Source: an uncultured Treponema sp. (GTDB taxonomy: Bacteria > Spirochaetota > Spirochaetia > Treponematales > Treponemataceae). From it: 6,177 nucleotides of DNA. Numbering within the stretch: the stretch's first letter is position 1; every line of letters starts with the position of its first letter. Below are positions 1-6,177 of the stretch, one piece after another. The DNA is taken from NCBI GenBank assembly GCA_937892225.1, contig CALAUH010000180.1:1-6177 (forward strand), given 5' to 3'. The notes below the pieces were generated by a model. The model was given only the letters and a program-made list of their open reading frames with translations. It did not search any database and had not been told where the DNA came from. The translations under genes and the position numbers were made by a program.

Positions 1-714
1 TTTTGGATCCATGTCTTCATCGCAAATACAGTTTATATTAGGAAGATTACATTCAGCTTCGTTGAGTTCACGAGTAACTTTTTCCAAAAGTGGAAGATTT
101 TCTTTAAGCTCTTCAGCAATTTCCGGACATGAGTTAATACTTAAATCAACATATTTTTCCCAATTGATTATATGTTTTTTGAAAGAATGAGTGTCACTAC
201 CTGTATTGTTATTATTAAACTGTATATTTTTCTGTAAATCTATATTGTGAATTCTTGCCTGTAACTCCCCTGCAATTTTACATTGTTCAGGAGTTATATT
301 TTTCCAGTCAGTAATACTTCCTTCCTGCCACGGAAATAAGTAAAAATAATTACCGTCTACAATTTGCATTTTTTTTCCATTTAAAATTAACGCACTAACT
401 ATAGGAATGTTATTATCTGCAAGAATTTTTTCATATTTTTCTGCACTTGTAAGATATTCTAAAGCTAAATCAAATTCACCTAATTTATAAGAACATTCTG
501 CAAGTTTATACCATGCATCTGAAAATGCAGGATTTTCTTTTACAACTTCCAGATAATGCTGCTGTGCAAGATAATAATTTTCTTCTGCCTGATAATTAAT
601 TCCTTCATTATAATTCTGCATTACATTTTTTTGCTGAGCACTAAGCGGGAAGATAATCACATTACAAAAAAGACCACAAGTAAAAAGAAATAAAATCTTT
701 TTATTATTCTTCAT
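1..714 (-). CDS. Exported TPR protein fused in frame to an APH-type kinase C-lobe (3' end beyond window)
   Basis: The frame stays open for 238 codons from ATG at 714 to the window edge. The start follows an AGAGG ribosome binding site with a 6-base spacer. Residues 1-27 form a signal peptide: a lysine-rich N-region, a hydrophobic core and LSA just before Gln27-Gln28. Residues about 31-98 contain two TPR-like repeats (YNEGINYQAEENYYLAQQHY; AWYKLAECSYKLGEFDLALE), as expected of the exported TPR proteins in this treponemal cluster. From about residue 95 the protein instead resembles an aminoglycoside phosphotransferase/choline-kinase-type enzyme: NNIPIVSALILNGKKMQ, the hinge-like YFYLFPWQEG, CKIAGELQARIHNID, and CDEDMDPK at the edge, which fits the catalytic-loop motif HxDxxxxN with Asp232 in place of His and Asp234 as catalytic Asp. 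The kinase N-lobe with its nucleotide-binding lysine is absent. The start overlaps the upstream CBS gene by 11 bases. The domain calls are inferences from motifs; the junction may be a fusion, a rearrangement or an assembly chimera. Confidence 0.75.
   Translation of the reverse strand, partial: MKNNKKILFLFTCGLFCNVIIFPLSAQQKNVMQNYNEGINYQAEENYYLAQQHYLEVVKENPAFSDAWYKLAECSYKLGEFDLALEYLTSAEKYEKILADNNIPIVSALILNGKKMQIVDGNYFYLFPWQEGSITDWKNITPEQCKIAGELQARIHNIDLQKNIQFNNNNTGSDTHSFKKHIINWEKYVDLSINSCPEIAEELKENLPLLEKVTRELNEAECNLPNINCICDEDMDPK
414..445 (-). other. Junction between TPR-like and kinase-like coding sequence
   Basis: This marks where the ORF changes from TPR-like residues (GEFDLALEYLTS) to kinase-like residues (ADNNIPIVSALI), about residues 90-101. 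There is no stop or frameshift. The hexamer TGCAGA (minus strand) occurs at both 440-445 and 416-421, 24 bases apart, and the stretch between is rich in A. Short repeats of this sort could serve recombination or cause a mis-join in assembly. The exact breakpoint cannot be fixed without homologues of both parents. Confidence 0.5.
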
Positions 715-1489
715 CTGTTTCCTCTTCTTGATTATTTTTTATTACTTTAATTAAGTTAATACGATGACCTTCCATATCCTGCACAATAAAGTCATAATTT
801 TTCCAGGTAGATTTTTCGTATTTAACAGGTACTTTTCCGAATAAATCAAAAACAAAACCACCAAGAGAATCAAAATCTTCATTAGGAAAATCTGATTCCA
901 AAGTTTCGTTCAAATCATCTAAGTCAACACGTGCATTACAAAGCCATACATTTGTACTTAATGGAATTATATCTTCATTTTCTTTATCAAATTCATCCTG
1001 GATGTCACCAACGATTTCTTCAATAATATCTTCCATTGTAACAATTCCAGAAATTCCGCCATATTCATCAATTGCAATTGCAATATGAAGATGATGACGC
1101 TTAAATTCTCTAAGTAAAGAGTCAATTCTTTTTGTTTCCGGAACAAAATATGATTTTCTGATTATTTTTAAAAGGTCTAACTGTGAATTATCTGCAAAAA
1201 CTTTTAATAAATCTTTTACATACAAAACACCAATTACATTATCTATTGAATCTGTATAAACAGGAAAACGTGAATGTCCGCTTAAAATAATTTTTTGAAG
1301 TAATTCATCTTTCTGAATATCTGAAGAAATAAAATCAACATCTATACGGGGAATCATTACTTCTTTTACAGAAGTTTTAGATAAATCTTCTACTCCCTGA
1401 ATCATATCTTTTTTTTCTTCATTAAGTATTTCTTCCTGAATACTGTCTACATCATCTCTATGATTTTTTTTCTTTTTAAATAAACTCAT
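704..1489 (-). CDS. tlyC: TlyC/CorC-like CBS-pair protein without membrane domain
   Basis: This 261-residue protein belongs to the CorC/HlyC (TlyC) family. After a charged N-terminus it carries the family motif EVMIPR (43-48), a first CBS motif (about 45-100, with GHSRFPVY at 71-78 and VIGVLYVKDLL at 85-95), and a second CBS motif (about 110-165, with DEYGGISGIVTMEDIIEEIV). A C-terminal CorC/HlyC domain follows (about 178-250, with LGGFVFDLFGKVP). The DUF21 transmembrane domain of longer relatives is missing and no membrane segment is visible, so it should be cytosolic or peripheral. CBS pairs usually bind adenosyl ligands such as AMP or ATP. Proteins of this kind are annotated either as haemolysins in spirochaetes or as magnesium/cobalt efflux accessories (CorC). 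Neither role is shown here, and the haemolysin label deserves caution. It starts inside the ybeY stop (ATGA overlap), which suggests translational coupling. A weak AAGGA element lies rather far upstream, 14 bases. Confidence 0.92.
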   Translation of the reverse strand: MSLFKKKKNHRDDVDSIQEEILNEEKKDMIQGVEDLSKTSVKEVMIPRIDVDFISSDIQKDELLQKIILSGHSRFPVYTDSIDNVIGVLYVKDLLKVFADNSQLDLLKIIRKSYFVPETKRIDSLLREFKRHHLHIAIAIDEYGGISGIVTMEDIIEEIVGDIQDEFDKENEDIIPLSTNVWLCNARVDLDDLNETLESDFPNEDFDSLGGFVFDLFGKVPVKYEKSTWKNYDFIVQDMEGHRINLIKVIKNNQEEETDEE

Positions 1490-1962
1490 ATTATAATTTT
1501 TTCATCCTTAAACTTTTCAAGTAATTTTTCCTGTAATACTAACATTTCGCATTCAGGAGTTTTACCTTCTTCTATATGTTCTTCTCCATGATCCATTCCA
1601 TTTAAATGTAATAAACCGTGAAGCAATAATCTTTTTAATTCAGTATTTGTATCGATTTTAAAATAACTGGCATTTACAGGAAGCATATCAAGACTAATTG
1701 CAATATCACCGACACATTTCCATTTACCTTCTTCATCTTCATAAACATCATCGTTTTCAAAAGATAAAACATCTGTAGGTGCGTCAATGTTACGATAAGC
1801 TTTATTTAACTGCTGGATATATTCATCATTACAAAATAAAACTGAGATTTCTTCATTATCAAAAGACAGTTCTTTACAAGCTGATAATAAATAATTTTTA
1901 GCTCTTTCTATCCATTCTGGTTCTTCTAAACCGTCAAGCGTACTGATAAAAATTCTATTCAA
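1486..1962 (-). CDS. ybeY: YbeY endoribonuclease (rRNA maturation factor)
   Basis: YbeY is a cytosolic metal-dependent RNase involved in 16S rRNA 3'-end maturation and 70S ribosome quality control. The 158-residue length is typical. The zinc-binding motif is complete (HGLLHLNGMDH, with His115, His119 and His125). Also present are the conserved Arg57 (AYRNID), PTDVLSF (62-68) and GDIAIS (85-90). The start codon is TTG, not ATG: it is preceded 5 bases upstream by a strong GGAGG, and no in-frame ATG lies between that site and the stop of the preceding gene. The 23-base gap from the HD gene and the 4-base ATGA overlap with the following CBS gene place it in the operon. The neighbours phoH upstream and corC-like downstream mirror the E. 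coli ybeZ-ybeY-ybeX order, which supports the identification. Confidence 0.96.
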   Translation of the reverse strand: MNRIFISTLDGLEEPEWIERAKNYLLSACKELSFDNEEISVLFCNDEYIQQLNKAYRNIDAPTDVLSFENDDVYEDEEGKWKCVGDIAISLDMLPVNASYFKIDTNTELKRLLLHGLLHLNGMDHGEEHIEEGKTPECEMLVLQEKLLEKFKDEKIII

Positions 1963-1967
1963 AAAAT

Positions 1968-1973
1968 CCTCCC
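1968..1973 (-). promoter_or_regulatory. Ribosome binding site fixing the TTG start of ybeY
   Basis: The minus strand reads GGGAGG here, an almost perfect Shine-Dalgarno sequence, with 5 bases between GGAGG and the TTG at 1962-1960. It decides the start in the absence of a suitable ATG. The strong site probably compensates for the weak start codon. Confidence 0.8.
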
Positions 1974-1985
1974 AAAAAGCATCCG

Positions 1986-3635
1986 TTATTTTTTATCTGG
2001 ATCCTGCTGATCTGGATATTCAATTCTACTATGATAATATCCTGCAAGAATCTGAACAAATGCTTCTTTAATTTTTGAAATATCTCTGAAAGTTAAATCA
2101 CAATTATCTAACTGCTTATGTTCAACTTTTCCATTTATTAATGTTGTAATAAATTTTTCAAGTCTTGTTACCGAAGGATTTTCAAGAGTTCTACATGCAG
2201 CTTCTACTGTATCAGCAAGCATAACGACAGCAGATTCACGAGTAGAAGGAGGAGTTCCAGGATATGAAAAATCTTCTGGTGCAACAGACGGATCTTTTTC
2301 TTTTGCTTCAAGATAAAAATATTGAATTACACTGTTTCCGTGATGTTCTGAAATAATATCAATTACAGACTGTGGTAAATGAAGCTGATGTGCTTTTTCT
2401 ACACCTTTTTTAACATGACTCTTAATTACAGATGCAGATAAAGATGGATTAATTTCATCATGCTTATTTTCACCTTTCTGATTTTCTACGAAATATTCAC
2501 TCTGTTCAATTTTTCCAATATCGTGATAGTAAGCTCCGACTCTTGCAAGAAGTGAATTAGCTCCAATTTCACGACAGGCACTTTCTGCCAGCTGAGCAAC
2601 CATTAACGAGTGATTATAAGTTCCACTTGCTGTTACGAGCATCATTTTCATCAGATTATTATTTAAGTCGCTTAAATCCATTAATCTGAAAACGGAAGAT
2701 GTATTTAATAAAAATTCAAGTGGAGTTATAAAACCAAGTGTTAATACACCGGAAATAAATCCATTTATAGCAACACCTGCAAAAACCGGACCTATACCAG
2801 AGAATGAATTATTAAAAATTACAACTAAAACTGTAATAAAGACAATATTACATAATGCCAGAATAATTGAGGCAAAAATTAAGTCTATACGTCTTTCTAT
2901 TTTTCTGACAATTCCACATGAAATTAAACTTGTAGAGAAAGTATATAAAAATGGAATTATACCCCAGTTTGTAGCACTCAAAACTGTTAACGACATAATA
3001 ATTGACATAATTACTGCCGGAGTCTGTCCATATAAAATTGTTATAAGCATTATAAATAAACTTGCAGGCATAATAATGCAAATAGAATAATCATTTGTAA
3101 ACAAATCAATTTTTGAACAGAAAGCAACTGCCGCAAATACCGCCAGAACAAATACACAGTCTAAAATTACTTCAACTAATTTAATCTTTCTTGAGAATGG
3201 TATAAATGCAAACAGACAGTACCATAAAATTGCTACTAAAAACAAAAATAATTCCTGATTTGCAAAAGCTCTGTAATCAATATAAACAGGAGATTCAGCC
3301 ATTTTCTTTAATTTTGCATAGCTTTCTTCTGTTACAGGGAAACCTTTCTTAATGATTTTTTCACCTTTTTCAATTGCAATCGGATTTATACCGTCTGGAG
3401 CAAGAGATTTTTCTGCAATTATAGTTCTGTCAGATATCTGACCAATTTCATAATCATTTAAAGAGAAAGTAACAATTGATTCATTTGTACTAACTTTTAA
3501 AAAGTTCAATAAAGAAATACTAATAAATCCTATTAAAAATAAAATTAAAAACGGATATTTAACTTTTATATATTTTCCAATTATAGAAAATACACCATCA
3601 ATTGATTTTTTTTCTTTAGTATTGTTGTTTTTCAT
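1986..3635 (-). CDS. pgpH: PgpH-type 7TM-HD phosphohydrolase (probable cyclic-di-AMP phosphodiesterase) with a shortened sensor domain
   Basis: This 549-residue inner-membrane protein has one N-terminal membrane segment (about 27-46), a short extracytoplasmic region (about 47-127), a multi-pass region of about seven segments (about 128-310), and a cytosolic HD domain (about 325-535). The HD site looks intact: NHS with His342, HDIGK with His371-Asp372, SHVKKG with His407, EHHGN with His431-His432, and LADTVEA with Asp475. The YFYLEAK stretch is typical of PgpH enzymes, which hydrolyse cyclic-di-AMP to pApA. The extracytoplasmic part is about 80 residues, against roughly 250 in Listeria PgpH. 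It seems to retain only the flanks of the 7TMR-HDED domain (YEIGQISDRTI; IEKGEKIIKKGFPVTEESYAKL). The ATG start overlaps the phoH 3' end by 20 bases and has an AAGGG upstream. The substrate is inferred from the family, not shown. Confidence 0.92.
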   Translation of the reverse strand: MKNNNTKEKKSIDGVFSIIGKYIKVKYPFLILFLIGFISISLLNFLKVSTNESIVTFSLNDYEIGQISDRTIIAEKSLAPDGINPIAIEKGEKIIKKGFPVTEESYAKLKKMAESPVYIDYRAFANQELFLFLVAILWYCLFAFIPFSRKIKLVEVILDCVFVLAVFAAVAFCSKIDLFTNDYSICIIMPASLFIMLITILYGQTPAVIMSIIMSLTVLSATNWGIIPFLYTFSTSLISCGIVRKIERRIDLIFASIILALCNIVFITVLVVIFNNSFSGIGPVFAGVAINGFISGVLTLGFITPLEFLLNTSSVFRLMDLSDLNNNLMKMMLVTASGTYNHSLMVAQLAESACREIGANSLLARVGAYYHDIGKIEQSEYFVENQKGENKHDEINPSLSASVIKSHVKKGVEKAHQLHLPQSVIDIISEHHGNSVIQYFYLEAKEKDPSVAPEDFSYPGTPPSTRESAVVMLADTVEAACRTLENPSVTRLEKFITTLINGKVEHKQLDNCDLTFRDISKIKEAFVQILAGYYHSRIEYPDQQDPDKK

Positions 3636-4557
3636 TTTCGTATGCCCTTACTATTTTTTGTACTAATCTATTTCTTACAACATCTTCTGCTGTAAGTTCC
3701 ATAAAACCAATATCTTCAATTTTATATAAGACACTCATTGAATGTACCAGACCTGATTGTGTTTTCTTTGGTAAATCAACCTGTGTCGGATCTCCTGTTA
3801 CGAATACTTTTGAATTTTCGCCCATTCGAGTCAAAAACATTTTCATTTGTGAACAAGTAGTATTTTGAGCTTCGTCCAGGATGATTACACTATTGTTCAA
3901 AGTTCTACCACGCATATATGCAAGTGGCGCTACCTCTATTATACCAGATTCACTTAATCTTCGAACAGACTCTGCTGTAATTATTGATTCCATTGCATCG
4001 CGCAAAGGTCTTAAATAAGGATCAATTTTCTGTTCAAGATCACCTGGTAAAAAGCCTAAACTTTCTCCTGCTTCTACGACAGGTCTTGTAATAATAAGTT
4101 TATTTTTTTTATGAGATAAAACCAGTCTTAAAGCTTCTGCAACTGCAAGATAAGTTTTACCGCTTCCTGCACTACCCGTACAGAAAACCATATCTTTTGT
4201 CTGCAATAAATTTATATATTCAGCCTGATGCTGAGTTCTAGGATAAATTCTTTTAATACTACCCGGAACTAAAATAGAAACTTCTTCTGAATTAATTTTT
4301 TTATTTGTATTTAATACTGAAATAACAATATCTTCTGAATTTTTTCCACCGTCATTAATTTCATCAATAATTCTATCTATTACAAACTGAAAACGCTGAC
4401 ATAATTCTTTATCATCTGTTTCTATAGAGATTTCGTTTCCTTTAGTAAAAATAGGAACTTCTAAATTATCCTCTATCAATTTGAGATTACTATCGTTTGT
4501 ACCACAAATACATGCAATCAAATCATTGTCTGGTACTGTTATTTTATATTCATTCAT
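3616..4557 (-). CDS. phoH: PhoH family ATPase (PhoH/YbeZ)
   Basis: This 313-residue cytosolic ATPase has the family's usual length (B. subtilis PhoH is similar). The N-terminal 90 residues or so form the KH-like/PhoH-specific region. The P-loop domain starts near residue 105 with PRTQHQAEYINLL. It carries Walker A GSAGSGKT (128-135), TRPVVEAGESLGFLPGD (157-173), Walker B VIILDEAQN (224-232), the sensor-like GDPTQ (255-259) and a candidate arginine finger in VVRNRLV (293-299). PhoH/YbeZ proteins are associated with RNA metabolism and, in enterobacteria, work with YbeY; a helicase role has been proposed for the family. The ATG at 4557 follows an AAAGG ribosome binding site at a normal distance. 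It is the first gene of the probable phoH-pgpH-ybeY-tlyC-TPR operon, and its 3' end overlaps the HD gene by 20 bases. Confidence 0.95.
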   Translation of the reverse strand: MNEYKITVPDNDLIACICGTNDSNLKLIEDNLEVPIFTKGNEISIETDDKELCQRFQFVIDRIIDEINDGGKNSEDIVISVLNTNKKINSEEVSILVPGSIKRIYPRTQHQAEYINLLQTKDMVFCTGSAGSGKTYLAVAEALRLVLSHKKNKLIITRPVVEAGESLGFLPGDLEQKIDPYLRPLRDAMESIITAESVRRLSESGIIEVAPLAYMRGRTLNNSVIILDEAQNTTCSQMKMFLTRMGENSKVFVTGDPTQVDLPKKTQSGLVHSMSVLYKIEDIGFMELTAEDVVRNRLVQKIVRAYENEKQQY

Positions 4558-4570
4558 ATATATACCTTTA

Positions 4571-4599
4571 ATTATTGTTTATCAAATGGTAAAAGTCAA
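4571..4599 (-). promoter_or_regulatory. Promoter-like sequence upstream of phoH
   Basis: On the minus strand, TTGACT (4599-4594) is followed after exactly 17 bases by AATAAT (4576-4571), a good sigma-70-type match in the 59-base gap before phoH. Its predicted transcription start falls near 4564, inside or just after the AAAGG ribosome binding site. A transcript from it would therefore have a leader of only about 7 bases. The region is very A/T-rich, so chance matches are likely. Confidence 0.35.
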
Positions 4600-4616
4600 T
4601 TATTAATTATGAATAA

Positions 4617-6176
4617 TTAATTAAATTTTAAAGTACCATAATCATCAGTGATTTGAGTTTTAATACTAGCCATTGGTTTCCATACAATGCCTAAGCTGAA
4701 ATATGGAGAATAATCATAATAACTTGTACCATTTTTAGTAATAAGTCTTGGTTCAAACTTTAATTTCATTGAAAAATCCCAGTCGTGTAACTGATGAGTA
4801 ACGTCTAGATTCAAAGATTTTAACTTAAAGCCAGATTCTTTTCGTTTATTTTTATCATCAAATCTAAAAGAATTGAATAAATCTAGGAAAATATTCTGTT
4901 CACCAGGAATTCTTCCGTCATGACCAAGCATTGTCTGAAAATATCTGTATAAAACTGAGTTTCTTGATGTTGAAGAGAATGTAATATTCAAAAAATCATT
5001 TATTTTTAAAGTTAACGATGGTGAAAAAAGCAGATAACTGTTAGTAGCCCTTACTAAATCTGCAACAACACTTGTAGAAAGACCAGGAGTTACAGTTACA
5101 TTTTTTGACCATAAATTAAATGTCTGAATTGAAGGATTATAATTAAGTGATAATGTATATGGTAAAAATTCCTTCTTCTGTTTTGGTTCCCAACCAACTT
5201 CTTCAGAAAAATCATATCCGGTTATATAAGACATACTATAAACTGCAGATAAATCTTTCCATTTTAATGAAAATCTTAAAGAATCCCAGTTTTTATCCTG
5301 CATATTATATGTAAATGATTCAGATAAACTTAAATTCCATTTTGTATATGAAAAAGAAAGACTTTGATTCAAAGGATTCTTTTTCCATGTTTTATCTTCC
5401 TTACTTTTCTGCTGAATACCTGTACTTAAAGATGTACTTACAAAAGGGAAAAGAAGATTCAGATTTAAAGAAAAATTAGGTAACTGTGGTGCAAGTGTAG
5501 ATACAAAAGATAAAGTCTGTTTAAAATCCTTTAGTTCTTTAGCAGATAAAACAATATTTAAATTATGTACAGTAAAACTGTCACTGTCTTTTATGTCAAA
5601 AGGTTTATTCTGCCATGAAGGAAGTTCTGCAGTTCCAGTAAATTTTCTATTAAATAATTTCATTGTTGTGTTCCATGTAATTCCAGTTTCACTAAAATCA
5701 GGAACATATGCAAAAGGTCTAAAACTTAATGCATTTGTATTAATAATTGTCTGTGCTTCAGCATTATAATCTGCAAGTTCAATTGATTTTTTCTGATTTT
5801 CATCATATCCGCTTAAATCAGGATGCTTCTGCCATATAGGTTCATATGAAAATTTATTATCCATTGAAATAAAATTTCCGGCATAAGACAATCTGCTGTT
5901 TAAAGTAAACGGTGTTTTTAATGAATACATTGATGATTTAATCTTTGTCCAGTCAAAATCATCTGGAGTTGTAAAAGAATTTGTATCATAAGAAATCTGA
6001 GACACAAAATTCGGATTAAAAGTATATGTTAAAGAATAAATTAAATCTGATGGAACAGTAACAGATTCATAAGTAACATCAAATTTTGGAAGAACAGGCA
6101 TTAAATCAATTTTTTCTTCAGATTCTTTTTTATTTTCTGTATTTTTATCATCATTTTTTTCTTTTTTCTGCTCTGC
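4617..6176 (-). CDS. C-terminal part of a large LptD/OstA-like outer-membrane beta-barrel protein (5' end beyond window)
   Basis: The frame is open from the window edge at 6176 to TAA at 4617, giving 519 visible residues with the start lying outside. The ATG at 6101 is probably internal, since the 25 codons before it are open and it lacks a ribosome binding site. The first 25 residues are a Lys/Glu/Asn-rich hydrophilic linker. The rest alternates polar and hydrophobic or aromatic residues in many short strands separated by polar turns (SLSFSYTKWNLSLSESFTY; FLNITFSSTSRNS). There is no hydrophobic helix and almost no cysteine, as expected of a transmembrane beta-barrel in the outer membrane. 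Its C-terminal section (YRYFQTMLGHDGRIPGEQN, then HQLHDWDFSMKLKFEP and YYDYSPYFSLGIVWKP) resembles the LptD-like proteins of treponemes as I recall them. Treponemes generally lack classical LPS, so the cargo is unknown. A different barrel family remains possible. Confidence 0.65.
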   Translation of the reverse strand, partial: AEQKKEKNDDKNTENKKESEEKIDLMPVLPKFDVTYESVTVPSDLIYSLTYTFNPNFVSQISYDTNSFTTPDDFDWTKIKSSMYSLKTPFTLNSRLSYAGNFISMDNKFSYEPIWQKHPDLSGYDENQKKSIELADYNAEAQTIINTNALSFRPFAYVPDFSETGITWNTTMKLFNRKFTGTAELPSWQNKPFDIKDSDSFTVHNLNIVLSAKELKDFKQTLSFVSTLAPQLPNFSLNLNLLFPFVSTSLSTGIQQKSKEDKTWKKNPLNQSLSFSYTKWNLSLSESFTYNMQDKNWDSLRFSLKWKDLSAVYSMSYITGYDFSEEVGWEPKQKKEFLPYTLSLNYNPSIQTFNLWSKNVTVTPGLSTSVVADLVRATNSYLLFSPSLTLKINDFLNITFSSTSRNSVLYRYFQTMLGHDGRIPGEQNIFLDLFNSFRFDDKNKRKESGFKLKSLNLDVTHQLHDWDFSMKLKFEPRLITKNGTSYYDYSPYFSLGIVWKPMASIKTQITDDYGTLKFN

Positions 6177-6177
6177 T

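Noticed and set aside
5..10. GGATCC at the window edge (also near 2000), possibly a cloning or linker remnant
   Set aside because: Both copies lie within open coding frames and encode plausible residues (Met-Asp-Pro of the kinase motif; Gln-Asp-Pro-Asp at the HD protein C-terminus), so they are ordinary coding sequence.
2848..3081. A 77-codon open frame on the minus strand inside the 7TM-HD gene
   Set aside because: It lies wholly within the well-supported membrane-protein gene in another frame; its Tyr/Asn-rich composition is what an out-of-frame reading of A/T-rich membrane-coding DNA gives, and it matches no family.
4598..4618. Inverted repeat AATTATT-(7)-AATAATT just after the barrel gene stop, as a possible terminator
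   Set aside because: The 7-pair stem is entirely A/T, with no G/C core and no T-run directly after it; too weak for an intrinsic terminator and likely by chance in such A/T-rich sequence.
6099..6101. ATG at 6101 as the start of the barrel gene
   Set aside because: The same frame remains open for 25 codons upstream to the window edge, there is no ribosome binding site before the ATG, and no signal peptide follows it, so it is more likely an internal methionine.

Overview
The window is a dense, AT-rich bacterial segment in which every supportable gene lies on the minus strand, so biological reading order runs from high to low coordinates. It most resembles a host-associated spirochaete of the Treponema group. 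The grounds are the gene set (phoH, 7TM-HD phosphohydrolase, ybeY, a short TlyC-type CBS/CorC protein, then an exported TPR protein), the strong A/T bias, and a large beta-barrel protein resembling the LptD-like outer-membrane proteins of treponemes. This placement rests on recognition and was not confirmed by a search.

Layout in transcription order: (1) 6176 to 4617, the C-terminal part of a large outer-membrane beta-barrel protein, truncated at its N-terminus by the window edge. (2) A 59-base gap holding a promoter-like sequence and the phoH ribosome binding site. (3) 4557 to 3616, phoH. (4) 3635 to 1986, a PgpH-type 7TM-HD phosphohydrolase. (5) 1962 to 1486, ybeY, starting at TTG. (6) 1489 to 704, a TlyC/CorC-like CBS protein. 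(7) 714 to 1, an ORF running off the window. It begins as an exported TPR protein and changes, without a break in frame, into the C-lobe of an aminoglycoside phosphotransferase (APH)-type kinase. No stretch over 300 bases lacks a gene, and I see no RNA gene, CRISPR array or insertion sequence.

Genes 3 to 7 look like one operon: three of the four junctions overlap (20, 4 and 11 bases) and the fourth gap is 23 bases. The content joins two known arrangements: the proteobacterial ybeZ(phoH)-ybeY-ybeX(corC) order and the Firmicutes phoH-pgpH-ybeY order. YbeY and PhoH point to rRNA processing and RNA quality control, the HD protein to cyclic-di-AMP turnover, and the CBS/CorC protein to an undefined adenosyl-ligand-sensing or membrane-associated role.

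The most unusual observation is the TPR-to-kinase transition at about 414 to 445. It is either a real gene fusion or rearrangement, or a chimeric assembly join, and the sequence alone cannot decide between them.
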